Source of the DNA: ZC4RG30 sp963812195
GTDB taxonomy: Bacteria; Pseudomonadota; Gammaproteobacteria; Steroidobacterales; Steroidobacteraceae
Assembly (NCBI GenBank): GCA_963812195.1
Contig: CAWEUI010000001.1
Coordinates: forward strand, 310,001 to 374,000
Direction of reading: 5' to 3'
Length of the DNA: 64,000 nucleotides
The position numbers and the translations under genes are program-made. Shown one piece after another: positions 55,037 through 63,429 of the stretch (the stretch's first letter is position 1; each line of letters starts with the position of its first letter). The notes beneath the pieces are model-generated. The model ran no database searches and was not told where the DNA came from. It saw only the letters and a list, made by a program, of their open reading frames with translations.

Positions 55037-57749
55037 CTAACCGTTCAACGGATTGACTTTGGCCGGATCCACGCCGAGCTTCTTCACGGCCTGCACCACC
55101 ACCTTGCGCTCGATGGTGCCCTCCTCGGCCAGCGCCTTCAGCGTCGCCAGTACCACGAAGCGCCGATCCACCTCGAAATGGCTGCGCAGGGCGGCACGGC
55201 CGTCGCTGCGACCGAACCCGTCCGTACCCAGCGTCACGAACCGCGACGACACCCACTGCCGGATCTGCTCCGGCACCATGCGCATGTTGTCGGTGGCGGC
55301 GACGACCGGGCATTTCATCTCGCCGAACAGCTGTGCCACGTAAGGCACCGCGGCCTTGCGCTCCGGATGCAGCAGGTTCTCGCGCTCCACCAGCAGCGCC
55401 TCGCGCCGCAATTCGCTGAAGCTGGTCACCGAGAACACGTCGGCGGCGATGTCGTAGTCCTTCTCGAGCATTTCCGCGGCTGCCAGTACCTCGCGCAGGA
55501 TGGTGCCGGAGCCCAGCAATGTGGCGCGTGCCGACTTCGCGGATTTTGCCTTGGTCTTGGCCTTCGCCTTGGTCTTGGGCGCGGCACTGGATCCGTCACG
55601 AACCAGATGCGCGCCCTTGAGGATGCCCTCCTCGGCCCCGGGCGGCATCGGCGGCTGCACGTAGTTCTCGTTCATCACGGCGAGGTAGTAGAAGATGTTC
55701 TCGCCGTCCACGTACATGCGCTTCATGCCGTCGTGGATGATCACGGCCAGCTCGTAGGCATAGGCCGGATCGTAGGCGCGGCAGTTCGGTACCGTGGTCG
55801 CCACCAGCTGGCTGTGGCCGTCCTGGTGCTGCAGGCCCTCGCCGGCCAGCGTGGTGCGCCCGGCAGTGGCGCCGACCAGAAAGCCACGCGCCTGGATGTC
55901 GCCCGCGGCCCAGATGAAATCGCCTACCCGCTGGAAGCCGAACATCGAGTAGTACACGTAGAACGGCACCATGTACTGCCCATGGTTGGCATAGGCCGTG
56001 CCGGCCGCGATCCACGAGCACAGCGCGCCGGCCTCGTTGATGCCCTCCTCGATCATCTGGCCCTTGCGCTCTTCCTTGTAGGACATGAGCTGGTCGGCGT
56101 CCTGCGGCGTGTACAGCTGGCCCACGGCCGAATAGATGCCGATCTGGCGGAACAGGCCCTCCATGCCGAAGGTGCGTGCCTCGTCGGGCACGATCGGCAC
56201 GATGCTCTTGCCGATGGTCTTGTCCTTCAGCAGGGCGGTCAGGATGCGCACGAAGGCCATGGTGGTGGAGATCTCGCGCTCGCCACTGCCATCCAGAAGC
56301 GCCTTGAACGTATCCAGCGGCGGCAGGGCCAGCGGCGGCACGTCCACCACCCGCCGCGGCAGGTAGCCGCCGAGCGCTTCGCGCCGCGACTTCAGGTACT
56401 TGATCTCCGCGCTGTCGTGGGCCGGGGCCTTGAAGGCGAAGTTCTTCACATCGTCGTCGGACAGCTCGATGCCGAACACATGGCGGAAGCGTTCCACCGA
56501 CTCCGCGTCCATCTTCTTCTGCTGGTGCGCGACATTGGCCCCTTCAGCCGCCTTGCCCAGGCCGTAACCCTTCACGGTGTGGGCGAGGATCACCGTGGGC
56601 TGGCCCTTGTGCCGGCTGGCGGCCGCATACGCGGTATAGACCTTGGTGGCATCGTGGCCGCCGCGGTTCAGCCGCCAGATCTCCTCGTCGGACATGTTCG
56701 CGACCATCTCGGCCGTTTCCGGGGACTTGCCGAAGAAATGCTCGCGCGTGTAAGCGCCACCCTTGGCCTTGAAGTTCTGGTACTCGCCGTCGACACAGCT
56801 GTCCATGAGCCGCACCAGCGTGCCATCGTGGTCCTTCGCCAGCAGTCGGATCCCAGCGCCGGCCCCAGATCACCTTGATGACGTTCCAGCCGGCGCCGAG
56901 GAAGGCGGCCTCCAGTTCCTGGATGATCTTGCCGTTGCCGCGCACCGGTCCGTCCAGGCGCTGCAGGTTGCAATTGACCACGAACACCAGGTTGTCCAGG
57001 CCTTCGCGTACCGGCATGGTCAGCTGGCCCATCGACTCCGGCTCGTCCATCTCGCCGTCGCCGCAGAACACCCACACCTTGCGGTCGGTGGGCGGGGTCA
57101 GGCCACGGTTCTCCATGTAGCGGATGAAGCGCGCCTGGTAGATGGCCATCATTGGCCCCAGCCCCATCGAAACAGTGGGGAACTGCCAGAAATCCGGCAT
57201 CAGCCATGGATGCGGATACGAGGACAGTCCACCGCCGCCAACCTCGTGCCGGAAGTTGCTCAGTCTGTCCTCGCTCAGGCGCCCCTCGAGGAAGGCGCGC
57301 GCGTAGATGCCGGGCGAGCTGTGTCCCTGGATGAACACCATGTCACCGGGGTGTTCACCGGATGCACCACGCCAGAAGTGATTGAAGCCGACCTCGTACA
57401 GGGTGGCCGAGGAGGCATAGCTGGCAAGGTGTCCGCCGTACTCGGAGGATTCCTTGTTGGCCTGCTGCACCATGGCCACGGCGTTCCAGCGGATATATGC
57501 CTCCAGCCGCTTCTCGATGGCCCGGTCGCCGGGATAGTCCGGCTCCTTGTTCACCGGAATGGTGTTCACGTACGCGGTGTTCGGCTTGAACGGCAGCCAC
57601 GTACCGGAACGACGTGCCCGGTCGATCAGGCGTTCGATCAGGAAATGCGCGCGATCACCACCCCCGGTGCGAATCACCGAGTCGATGGCCTCGAGCCATT
57701 CGCGGGTCTCTTCCGGATCCTGATCCTGAGTGTTCTGGACTTCAGCCAT
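55037..57749 (-). CDS. aceE: Pyruvate dehydrogenase E1, homodimeric type (one frameshift)
   Basis: About 903 residues when restored. Thiamine-diphosphate enzyme that decarboxylates pyruvate and acetylates E2. The ThDP motif is VFCGDGEMDEPES through NCNLQRLDGPVRGNG; GGHLASYASSATLYEVGFNHF and QGHSSPGIYARAFLEGRL are conserved N-terminal segments; AGRTTLAGEGLQHQDGHS is in the second half. An extra base at 56846 breaks the frame after WGRRWDP and removing it gives LLAKDHDGTLVRLMD. The start ATG 57749 (MAEVQNTQDQ) is preferred over a 14-codon extension. A Lys/Ala-rich insertion (near 55520-55580) precedes ATLLGSGTILREV. First gene of aceE-aceF-lpd; divergent from an M17 peptidase gene. Confidence 0.95.
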
Positions 57750-57887
57750 TGCCCTGCCTTTGCGGCGCTCCCAAATCGGGAAAAATGTCAATAGTGGCGC
57801 TGTGCTACGATGCCTCGCAGCGTCGCTTTTGAGCCGCGCGATGATCCGGCTTTTGGTCCTGTTCGGTCAAGCAAACCGCCCCCGGTA

Positions 57888-59381
57888 ATGGCTTCTTTAC
57901 TGCCTCTCCAGAAAGCTCCCCGCATACGCCTCGTCACGGAGTTCCCTGACACTTCCAGGCTCGATGTTTACGACGCCGTGCTGTTGCTGCTGCCAACAGA
58001 TGGTAAACCCGGTGTCAAGCTGCCCCATGCCCGGCTGTGGCAGATACTGCATCGTCGCGGCAAATCCGCGCATGGCACGGTGCGCAGCGCCTCTTTCGAC
58101 AACCGACGCCAGACACTGGCGGTTCTGGGTTATTGCCGCGCCGACGCGTCGGCCTTCGAGTTGCTGCGCGTGGCAGGCTTGCTGGCGCGGCGCGTAACGA
58201 GCGATCGACCCGAAGCCACGCGCATCGCCATCATTGCGCGGCCGGCCGCAAGCTCACGCGCGGCCTGGCAGGAAGCGTTGTACGCCGCCCTGGCCGCGCA
58301 TGCCTTTGCACTGCCCTCCGACAAGCGCCACGAACGCAAGGTGCGGACGCTGACGCGAGTGGACGTGCTGGGCGCGGCGGACATGAATCCGCGCCGCGCG
58401 GAAATCGTCGCGGATGCCACCAACCTGGTGCGCCACCTCACTGCCCTGCCCCCCAACATGCTCGATGCGGGCGGCTACCGCCGCGTGCTCACCACACTGG
58501 CACGGCGCCACCGGCTGCGACTGCGCTGGCTCGGCGAGCGCGCGCTCCAGCGACTCGGCGCCAACGCCTTTCTGGCGGTGAGCCGCGGCAACCCGCGGCG
58601 CGATGCCGGAATCGCCGAACTGCGCTACGTGCCGCGCGGCCGCGCCACGCGCCCGGCGCTCGCGCTGGTCGGCAAGGGTGTCCTGTTCGACACCGGCGGC
58701 ACCAACCTGAAGTCCCACCGGGGCATGCTGGACATGCACACGGACATGTCCGGCAGCGCCGTGGCGCTGGCCACGCTGGTCGCCGCCGCGCGCCTGCGCG
58801 TGCCGGTCGCCATCGATGCATGGCTGGCCATCACCGAGAACAACATCGGCCCCAGCTCATACCGTCCGCAGGAAGTGGTCCGTGCCGCCAATGGCGTGAC
58901 CATCCAGGTGATCCACAGCGACGCGGAAGGGCGCATGGCGCTGGCCGACACGCTGGCGCTGGCGGCACGGCGCCAGCCGCGCGCCATCGTGGATTTCGCC
59001 ACGCTTACCGGGACCTGCGTGCAGGCCCTCACCGACCGCATGAGCGGCCTGTTCGCAACCGATGACGCACTGTGCGCGCGGCTGCTGGCAGCCGGTGATG
59101 CCAGCGGCGAGCGGCTGTGGAGCTTTCCCCTGCCGGAAGACTTCGATACCGAGCTGGACAGCCCCACCGCGGACATCGCGCAATGCGCCGTGGACGGCAA
59201 GGGTGACCACATCCTCGCCGCGCGCTTCCTGAAGCGCTTCGTGCCCGCGGACATCGCCTGGGCCCACATCGATCTGGCCGCCTCCACGCGCCGCGGTGGC
59301 CTGGCCCATGTTCCTACTGAAATCACCGGCTTCGGGGCCCGCGTGGCGCTGCGCTTCCTGCTCGAATACAAGGGCACCTGA
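57888..59381 (+). CDS. Second M17 leucyl aminopeptidase family protein
   Basis: About 497 residues. Metal and catalytic residues of M17 are present: Lys and Asp in VGKGVLFDTGGTNLKS, Asp in MHTDMSGSA, and Asp, Glu and Arg in SDAEGRMALADTLALA. ATLTGTCVQAL follows as in the family. It is divergent from classic PepA (for example MHTDMSGSA in place of MKYDMGGAA) and differs from the pepA at the start of the window, so substrates may differ. The N-terminal domain (to about residue 165) is variable. An in-frame ATG lies at 57810; 57888 is chosen because the upstream residues look like leader. Its stop shares a base with pyrC. Confidence 0.88.
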   Translation: MASLLPLQKAPRIRLVTEFPDTSRLDVYDAVLLLLPTDGKPGVKLPHARLWQILHRRGKSAHGTVRSASFDNRRQTLAVLGYCRADASAFELLRVAGLLARRVTSDRPEATRIAIIARPAASSRAAWQEALYAALAAHAFALPSDKRHERKVRTLTRVDVLGAADMNPRRAEIVADATNLVRHLTALPPNMLDAGGYRRVLTTLARRHRLRLRWLGERALQRLGANAFLAVSRGNPRRDAGIAELRYVPRGRATRPALALVGKGVLFDTGGTNLKSHRGMLDMHTDMSGSAVALATLVAAARLRVPVAIDAWLAITENNIGPSSYRPQEVVRAANGVTIQVIHSDAEGRMALADTLALAARRQPRAIVDFATLTGTCVQALTDRMSGLFATDDALCARLLAAGDASGERLWSFPLPEDFDTELDSPTADIAQCAVDGKGDHILAARFLKRFVPADIAWAHIDLAASTRRGGLAHVPTEITGFGARVALRFLLEYKGT

Positions 59382-60415
59382 TGGATCGCCTCACGCTGCG
59401 CCAACCCGATGACTGGCACCTGCATCTGCGCGACGGCGCGGCACTGAATGCAGTATTGCCCCACACCGCGGCACAGTTCGCACGCGCCATCGTCATGCCG
59501 AACCTCAAGCCGCCGGTGACCACCACCGCGCAGGCGGTCGCCTACCGCGAGCGCATCCTGGCCGCCCGGCCGCCCGGCAGCCGTTTCGAGCCGCTGATGA
59601 CGCTGTACCTCACCGATCGCACGGACCCGCGCGAGATCAGCAAGGCCAAGGCCAGCGGCGTGGTGTATGGCTGCAAGCTGTATCCGGCCGGGGCCACCAC
59701 CAACTCCGACGCCGGCGTCACCAACGTCAGCAACATTCTTGCCGTGTTCGAAGCCATGAGCGAGCTGGGCATGCCCCTGCAGGTGCATGGCGAGGTCACC
59801 ACGCCGGAGATCGACATCTTCCTGCGCGAAAACCGCTTCATCGACTCGGTCCTGGCTCCGCTTGCGGACCGCTTCCCCGGCCTGCGCATCGTGTTCGAGC
59901 ACGTCACCACCAAGGCCGCGGTGGAGTTCGTGCGCGCCAGGCCCGCGAACCTTGCGGCCACCATCACGCCGCAGCATCTGCTGCTGAACCGCAATGCGCT
60001 GTTCCAGGGCGGCCTGCGTCCGCATCACTTCTGCCTGCCGGTACTCAAGCGCGAAAGCGACCGGCTCGCGCTGCTCGACGCCATCTCGGTGGGCGACCCG
60101 CGCTTCTTTCTCGGTACCGACAGCGCGCCGCACGCGCGCAGCGCCAAGGAATCGGCCTGTGGCTGCGCGGGCGTCTATTCGGCACATGCCGCGCTGGAAC
60201 TGTATGCGGAAGTCTTCGAATCGATCGGCGCGTTGAACCGCCTGGAGGGCTTTGCCAGCCTGTTCGGGCCGCGCTTCTACGGCCTGCCGCTCAACGAGGG
60301 CACCGTGACGCTGGAACGGCGTGAATGGCAGGTGCCGGATTCCTACCCCTTCGAAAACCAGAGCATCGTGCCGCTGCGGGCCGGCAATACGCTGGGCTGG
60401 AAGATGGTGAGCTGA
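59381..60415 (+). CDS. pyrC: Dihydroorotase
   Basis: 344 residues, class II dihydroorotase that closes carbamoyl-aspartate in pyrimidine synthesis. Zinc ligands: DWHLHLRDGA (two His), carboxylated Lys in CKLYPAGATTNSDAG, His in VHGEVT, His in VFEHVTTKAAVE, and catalytic Asp in GTDSAPHA. TITPQHLLLNRNALFQGG and GGLRPHHFCLPVLKRE carry the substrate contacts. Start ATG 59381 overlaps the peptidase stop; its stop overlaps rnt (TGATG), so the three are co-translated. Confidence 0.96.
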   Translation: MDRLTLRQPDDWHLHLRDGAALNAVLPHTAAQFARAIVMPNLKPPVTTTAQAVAYRERILAARPPGSRFEPLMTLYLTDRTDPREISKAKASGVVYGCKLYPAGATTNSDAGVTNVSNILAVFEAMSELGMPLQVHGEVTTPEIDIFLRENRFIDSVLAPLADRFPGLRIVFEHVTTKAAVEFVRARPANLAATITPQHLLLNRNALFQGGLRPHHFCLPVLKRESDRLALLDAISVGDPRFFLGTDSAPHARSAKESACGCAGVYSAHAALELYAEVFESIGALNRLEGFASLFGPRFYGLPLNEGTVTLERREWQVPDSYPFENQSIVPLRAGNTLGWKMVS

Positions 60416-61101
60416 TGGCGGCGGTCGAACTGGCCTCCAGGCGCTTCCGTGGCTTCCTGCCCATCGTCGTCGATGTGGAAACCGGCGGCTTCTTCGCCAA
60501 GACCGATGCATTGCTGGAGATTGCCGCGGTGATCGTGGAAATCGACGCCACCGGACGCCTGCGGCGCGGTGCCACCCATGCATTTCACGTGAAGCCGTTC
60601 GAAGGCGCGCGCCTTGATCCGGCCTCGCTTGAAGTGAACGGCATCGACCCCTGGCATCCACTGCGGCCGGCCATCGACGAAGGCGAAGCCCTGCAGCGGC
60701 TGTTCCGCGAAATCCGCACCGCCATTCGCTCACACGGCTGCCGGCGCGCCATTCTGGCAGGGCACAACGCCGCCTTCGACCTGGGGTTCCTGAATGCCGC
60801 GGTCGAGCGGGCGGGCGTCAAGCGCAACCCGTTCCACCCGTTCTCCTGTTTCGACACCGCCACACTGGCCGGGGCGGCACTGGGCCAGACCGTGCTGGCA
60901 CGCGCCGCGCAACTGGCCGGCATCGATTTCGACAGCCGCGAGGCGCACTCGGCGGTCTACGATGCAGAGCGCACCGCGGATCTGTTCTGCCAGCTCTGCA
61001 ACGACCTGCATGAGAGCTTTCTGCGCGCCGAAGAAAAGGCACGCGCGCTGGGATGGAAGGACGGCGCACCGGCGCCTCTGGATCTGGTGGAAGGCGACTA
61101 G
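60415..61101 (+). CDS. rnt: Ribonuclease T
   Basis: 228 residues, DEDDh 3'-5' exoribonuclease that trims tRNA and other stable RNAs. Exo I is IVVDVETGGFFAKTDALLEIA, Exo II GHNAAFDLGFLNAAV, and Exo III AHSAVYDAERTADLF. PFHPFSCFDTATLAG is typical of RNase T. The start ATG 60415 overlaps the pyrC stop; the frame is open 30 codons upstream within pyrC and is not used. pyrC-rnt is a common gammaproteobacterial pair. Confidence 0.95.
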   Translation: MAAVELASRRFRGFLPIVVDVETGGFFAKTDALLEIAAVIVEIDATGRLRRGATHAFHVKPFEGARLDPASLEVNGIDPWHPLRPAIDEGEALQRLFREIRTAIRSHGCRRAILAGHNAAFDLGFLNAAVERAGVKRNPFHPFSCFDTATLAGAALGQTVLARAAQLAGIDFDSREAHSAVYDAERTADLFCQLCNDLHESFLRAEEKARALGWKDGAPAPLDLVEGD

Positions 61102-61127
61102 CTGCCAATAGAAGCGGGGGTAAATTC

Positions 61128-62084
61128 ATGAAAGTCATTGGCCTGAACGAGTTCGGCGGCCCTGAGGTACTGCAAACCATCGAACTGCCCGATCCGCACC
61201 CGGGACCGGGTCAGGTCCGCGTGCGCGTGCATGCCGCCGCCGTGAACCCCAGCGATATCGCAGTGCGCGCCGACGGCTACCACGGGCAGATGGCCAATCT
61301 GCCCAAGCCACACATTCCCGGCTGGGACGCGGCCGGCGTGATCGACGAGGTCGGTCCGGACGTGGACGGCCGTCTGAAAGTCGGCGACAAGGTCCTCGCA
61401 GTAGCCTTTTCCAGTTCCCCGACCAAGGGCGCGTATCAGCAGGAACTGATCGTGCCCGCCGCTTCAGTGGTACGCGCGCCCTCGAATCTTGATTTTCCGG
61501 CGGCATCGGCGCTGCTGATGAATGCCCTGACCGCGCGGCTGGGGCTCGACGGCATGGCCCTGAAGCCGGGACAGACGCTGGCGGTCACCGGCTCGGCTGG
61601 TGCCCTCGGCGGCTTCGTCATTCAGCTCGCCAAGGCCGACGGCCTGCGCGTGATTGCCGATGTCTCCGAGGCGGCGGCAGATCGCGAGCTGGTGAAGCGC
61701 CTCGGTGCCGACGAACTGGTCACCCGTGGTCCGGGCTTTACCGAACGCGTGCGGGCCCTGGTACCGGCTGGCGTGGACGGCCTGTTCGACACCGCCCTGC
61801 TCAACGCCGCGGCCGTCCCGGCGATCGCCGACGGCGGGGTGCTGGTCACCGTACGCGGCTGGCATGAGCCGGTCGAGCGCGGCATTCGTGTCTTCCCGGT
61901 GCTGGTCGCCACCGCCATCACCGAAACGGCAAAGCTGGAAAAACTGCGCGATCAGGCCGAGGCGGGCGTACTCACCCCCAGAGTGGCAAAGGTACTGCCC
62001 GCGTCACAGGCGGCCGAGGCCCACCGCATCCTGGAGAGAGGCGGCGTGCGCGGCCGCCTCGTGCTCGACTTCACGGCGCTGTAA
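61128..62084 (+). CDS. Zinc-independent quinone reductase-like MDR protein
   Basis: 318 residues, medium-chain dehydrogenase/reductase. N-terminal MKVIGLNEFGGPEVLQTIE is typical of quinone oxidoreductases. HIPGWDAAGVIDEVGPDVDG and NAL-TARLGLDG frame the active site; the NADPH site is LAVTGSAGALGGFVIQLAKADG. No structural zinc Cys cluster or catalytic zinc ligands are seen. The start ATG 61128 has GCGGGGG upstream; the frame is open 25 codons back into rnt. The substrate is unknown; reduction of quinones or alkenals is the family role. Confidence 0.88.
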   Translation: MKVIGLNEFGGPEVLQTIELPDPHPGPGQVRVRVHAAAVNPSDIAVRADGYHGQMANLPKPHIPGWDAAGVIDEVGPDVDGRLKVGDKVLAVAFSSSPTKGAYQQELIVPAASVVRAPSNLDFPAASALLMNALTARLGLDGMALKPGQTLAVTGSAGALGGFVIQLAKADGLRVIADVSEAAADRELVKRLGADELVTRGPGFTERVRALVPAGVDGLFDTALLNAAAVPAIADGGVLVTVRGWHEPVERGIRVFPVLVATAITETAKLEKLRDQAEAGVLTPRVAKVLPASQAAEAHRILERGGVRGRLVLDFTAL

Positions 62085-62106
62085 CCAGCGCCGCGCCGGG
62101 GAAGGT

Positions 62107-62709
62107 CTACACGCCGAGGTTGTCGGCCGCGAACTGCCAGTTGAGCAGTTTGTCGATCACCGCGTTGGCGTAGTCGGGCCGGCGGTTCTGGTAGTCGAGA
62201 TAGTAGGCGTGTTCCCACACGTCGATGGTCAGCAGCGCCTTGTGGCCCCGGGTCATGGGCAGCTCGGCATTGCTGGTCTTGGCCACCACCAGCTTGCCGT
62301 TGTCCGACGCCAGCCACGCCCAGCCGCTGCCGAACTGCGTGGTCGCCGCGGTGGCAAACTCCTTCTTGAGGTTGTCCAGGCTGCCGAAATCGCGCTCGAT
62401 GAGCTTGGCCAGCGCGGCCGGCGGCGCACCGCCTCCATTTGGCTTGAGGCTGTTCCAGTAGAACGTGTGGTTCCAGATCTGGGCGGCATTGTTGAACACG
62501 CCGGCCTTGTCGGCCTTGCCGGCCACTTCGAGGATGATCTTCTCCAGCGGCTGGCCTTCCAGCGGCGTGCCGGCGATCAGCTTGTTGAGGTTGTCCACGT
62601 AGGCCTTGTGATGCTTGCCATAGTGGAAGCTCAGCGTGTTCGCGCTGATGACCGGGTCCAGTGCGTTGTCGGCAAAGGGCAGCGGGGGCAGTGTGATGGA
62701 TGCGCTCAT
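62107..62709 (-). CDS. sodB: Superoxide dismutase, iron type
   Basis: 200 residues. Fe/Mn superoxide dismutase fold. Metal ligands: His in NTLSFHYGKHHKAYVDNL, His in QIWNHTFYW, Asp and His in IDVWEHAYYLDYQNRRPDY. QFGSGWAWL and the FNNAAQIWNH form favour the iron enzyme, although Fe versus Mn cannot be proven. The start ATG 62709 has AAGGAG upstream. It follows grxD by 10 bases and belongs to a BON-grxD-sodB unit. Confidence 0.95.
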   Translation of the reverse strand: MSASITLPPLPFADNALDPVISANTLSFHYGKHHKAYVDNLNKLIAGTPLEGQPLEKIILEVAGKADKAGVFNNAAQIWNHTFYWNSLKPNGGGAPPAALAKLIERDFGSLDNLKKEFATAATTQFGSGWAWLASDNGKLVVAKTSNAELPMTRGHKALLTIDVWEHAYYLDYQNRRPDYANAVIDKLLNWQFAADNLGV

Positions 62710-62719
62710 GGAATCTCCT

Positions 62720-63046
62720 TCAGGCAGCGGACTTCTTGGCGGCCTCGTCGACGAGCTGCTTGAGCTCGCCGCTGTGGAACATCTGCACGGCAATATCCGC
62801 GCCGCCGAGCAGCTCGCCGTTGATGTAAAGCTGCGGGTAGGTGGGCCAGTTCGAAAAGCGCTTGAGCTCATCGCGCAATTCCAGGTCCTCGAAAATATTC
62901 ACGGCGTGGAACTTGGCCCCGACCTGCTTCAGGGCCGCCACCGCCTGCGCGGAGAACCCGCACTGCGGAAAATCGGGCGTGCCCTTCATGAACAGGACCA
63001 CCGGCTCGGTGGTCAGATGCTGTTTGATGCGTTCTGCGACTTCCAT
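62720..63046 (-). CDS. grxD: Monothiol glutaredoxin
   Basis: 108 residues. Monothiol glutaredoxins bind a 2Fe-2S cluster with glutathione and deliver it. The active site CGFS is in GTPDFPQCGFSAQAV, with glutathione contacts in NWPTYPQLYINGELLGGADI. VVLFMKGTPD is typical of GrxD. The start ATG 63046 has GGGGAAG upstream. Located between the BON lipoprotein and sodB, both tied to stress or envelope roles. Confidence 0.95.
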   Translation of the reverse strand: MEVAERIKQHLTTEPVVLFMKGTPDFPQCGFSAQAVAALKQVGAKFHAVNIFEDLELRDELKRFSNWPTYPQLYINGELLGGADIAVQMFHSGELKQLVDEAAKKSAA

Positions 63047-63062
63047 ATGAATTCTTCCCCGG

Positions 63063-63386
63063 TTACTTGACCGTCAGATCATTGCGGACGCCCTTCACGC
63101 CCTTCACGCCGCGCGCCAGCTTGCCGGCCAGATCCCGCTGGGCGGAGGTATTGACCTCACCCGCCAGAGTGACCTGCCCGAGGTAGGTGACCACGCCTAT
63201 GGACAGCGGCTTCAGGCTGGCATCGGCCAGCAATCTTGCCTTCACATCGGCAGATGTCGCCGTATCCGATGCAAGCTGCGCAGCGCTGCGGGCATCGCTG
63301 CCGCTGCCGCTGCCAATTACCGCCGTTGCGCAGCCGGCAAGCGATCCGCAGGCCAGCAGCACGGCAACAGTCAGGGCGCGCTTCAT
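63063..63386 (-). CDS. BON-domain lipoprotein
   Basis: 107 residues. Lipobox LAGC after a hydrophobic signal (LTVAVLLACGSLAGC) predicts an outer- or inner-membrane lipoprotein. Residues about 40-107 form one BON domain (DVKARLLADASLKPLSIGVV and VTLAGEVNTSAQRDLAGKLA), similar to OsmY or DolP-type envelope proteins. The start ATG 63386 is set by the signal peptide. The predicted promoter just upstream would start the messenger at or next to this ATG. First of three co-directional genes. Confidence 0.88.
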   Translation of the reverse strand: MKRALTVAVLLACGSLAGCATAVIGSGSGSDARSAAQLASDTATSADVKARLLADASLKPLSIGVVTYLGQVTLAGEVNTSAQRDLAGKLARGVKGVKGVRNDLTVK

Positions 63387-63393
63387 GCGTTGA

Positions 63394-63422
63394 ATTATGG
63401 GGGGTGCCTCCCTATTCTTCAA
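63394..63422 (-). promoter_or_regulatory. Sigma-70-like promoter of the BON-grxD-sodB unit
   Basis: On the minus strand TTGAAG (63422-63417) and CATAAT (63399-63394) are separated by exactly 17 bases. Transcription would begin near 63387, at the base before the ATG 63386, implying a leaderless or almost leaderless messenger. Confidence 0.55.
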
Positions 63423-63429
63423 ACCGCCC

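Noticed and set aside
57801..57818. Extended -10 (TGCTACGAT) for the M17 peptidase gene
   Set aside because: No matching -35 and only moderate likeness; left out of the feature list.
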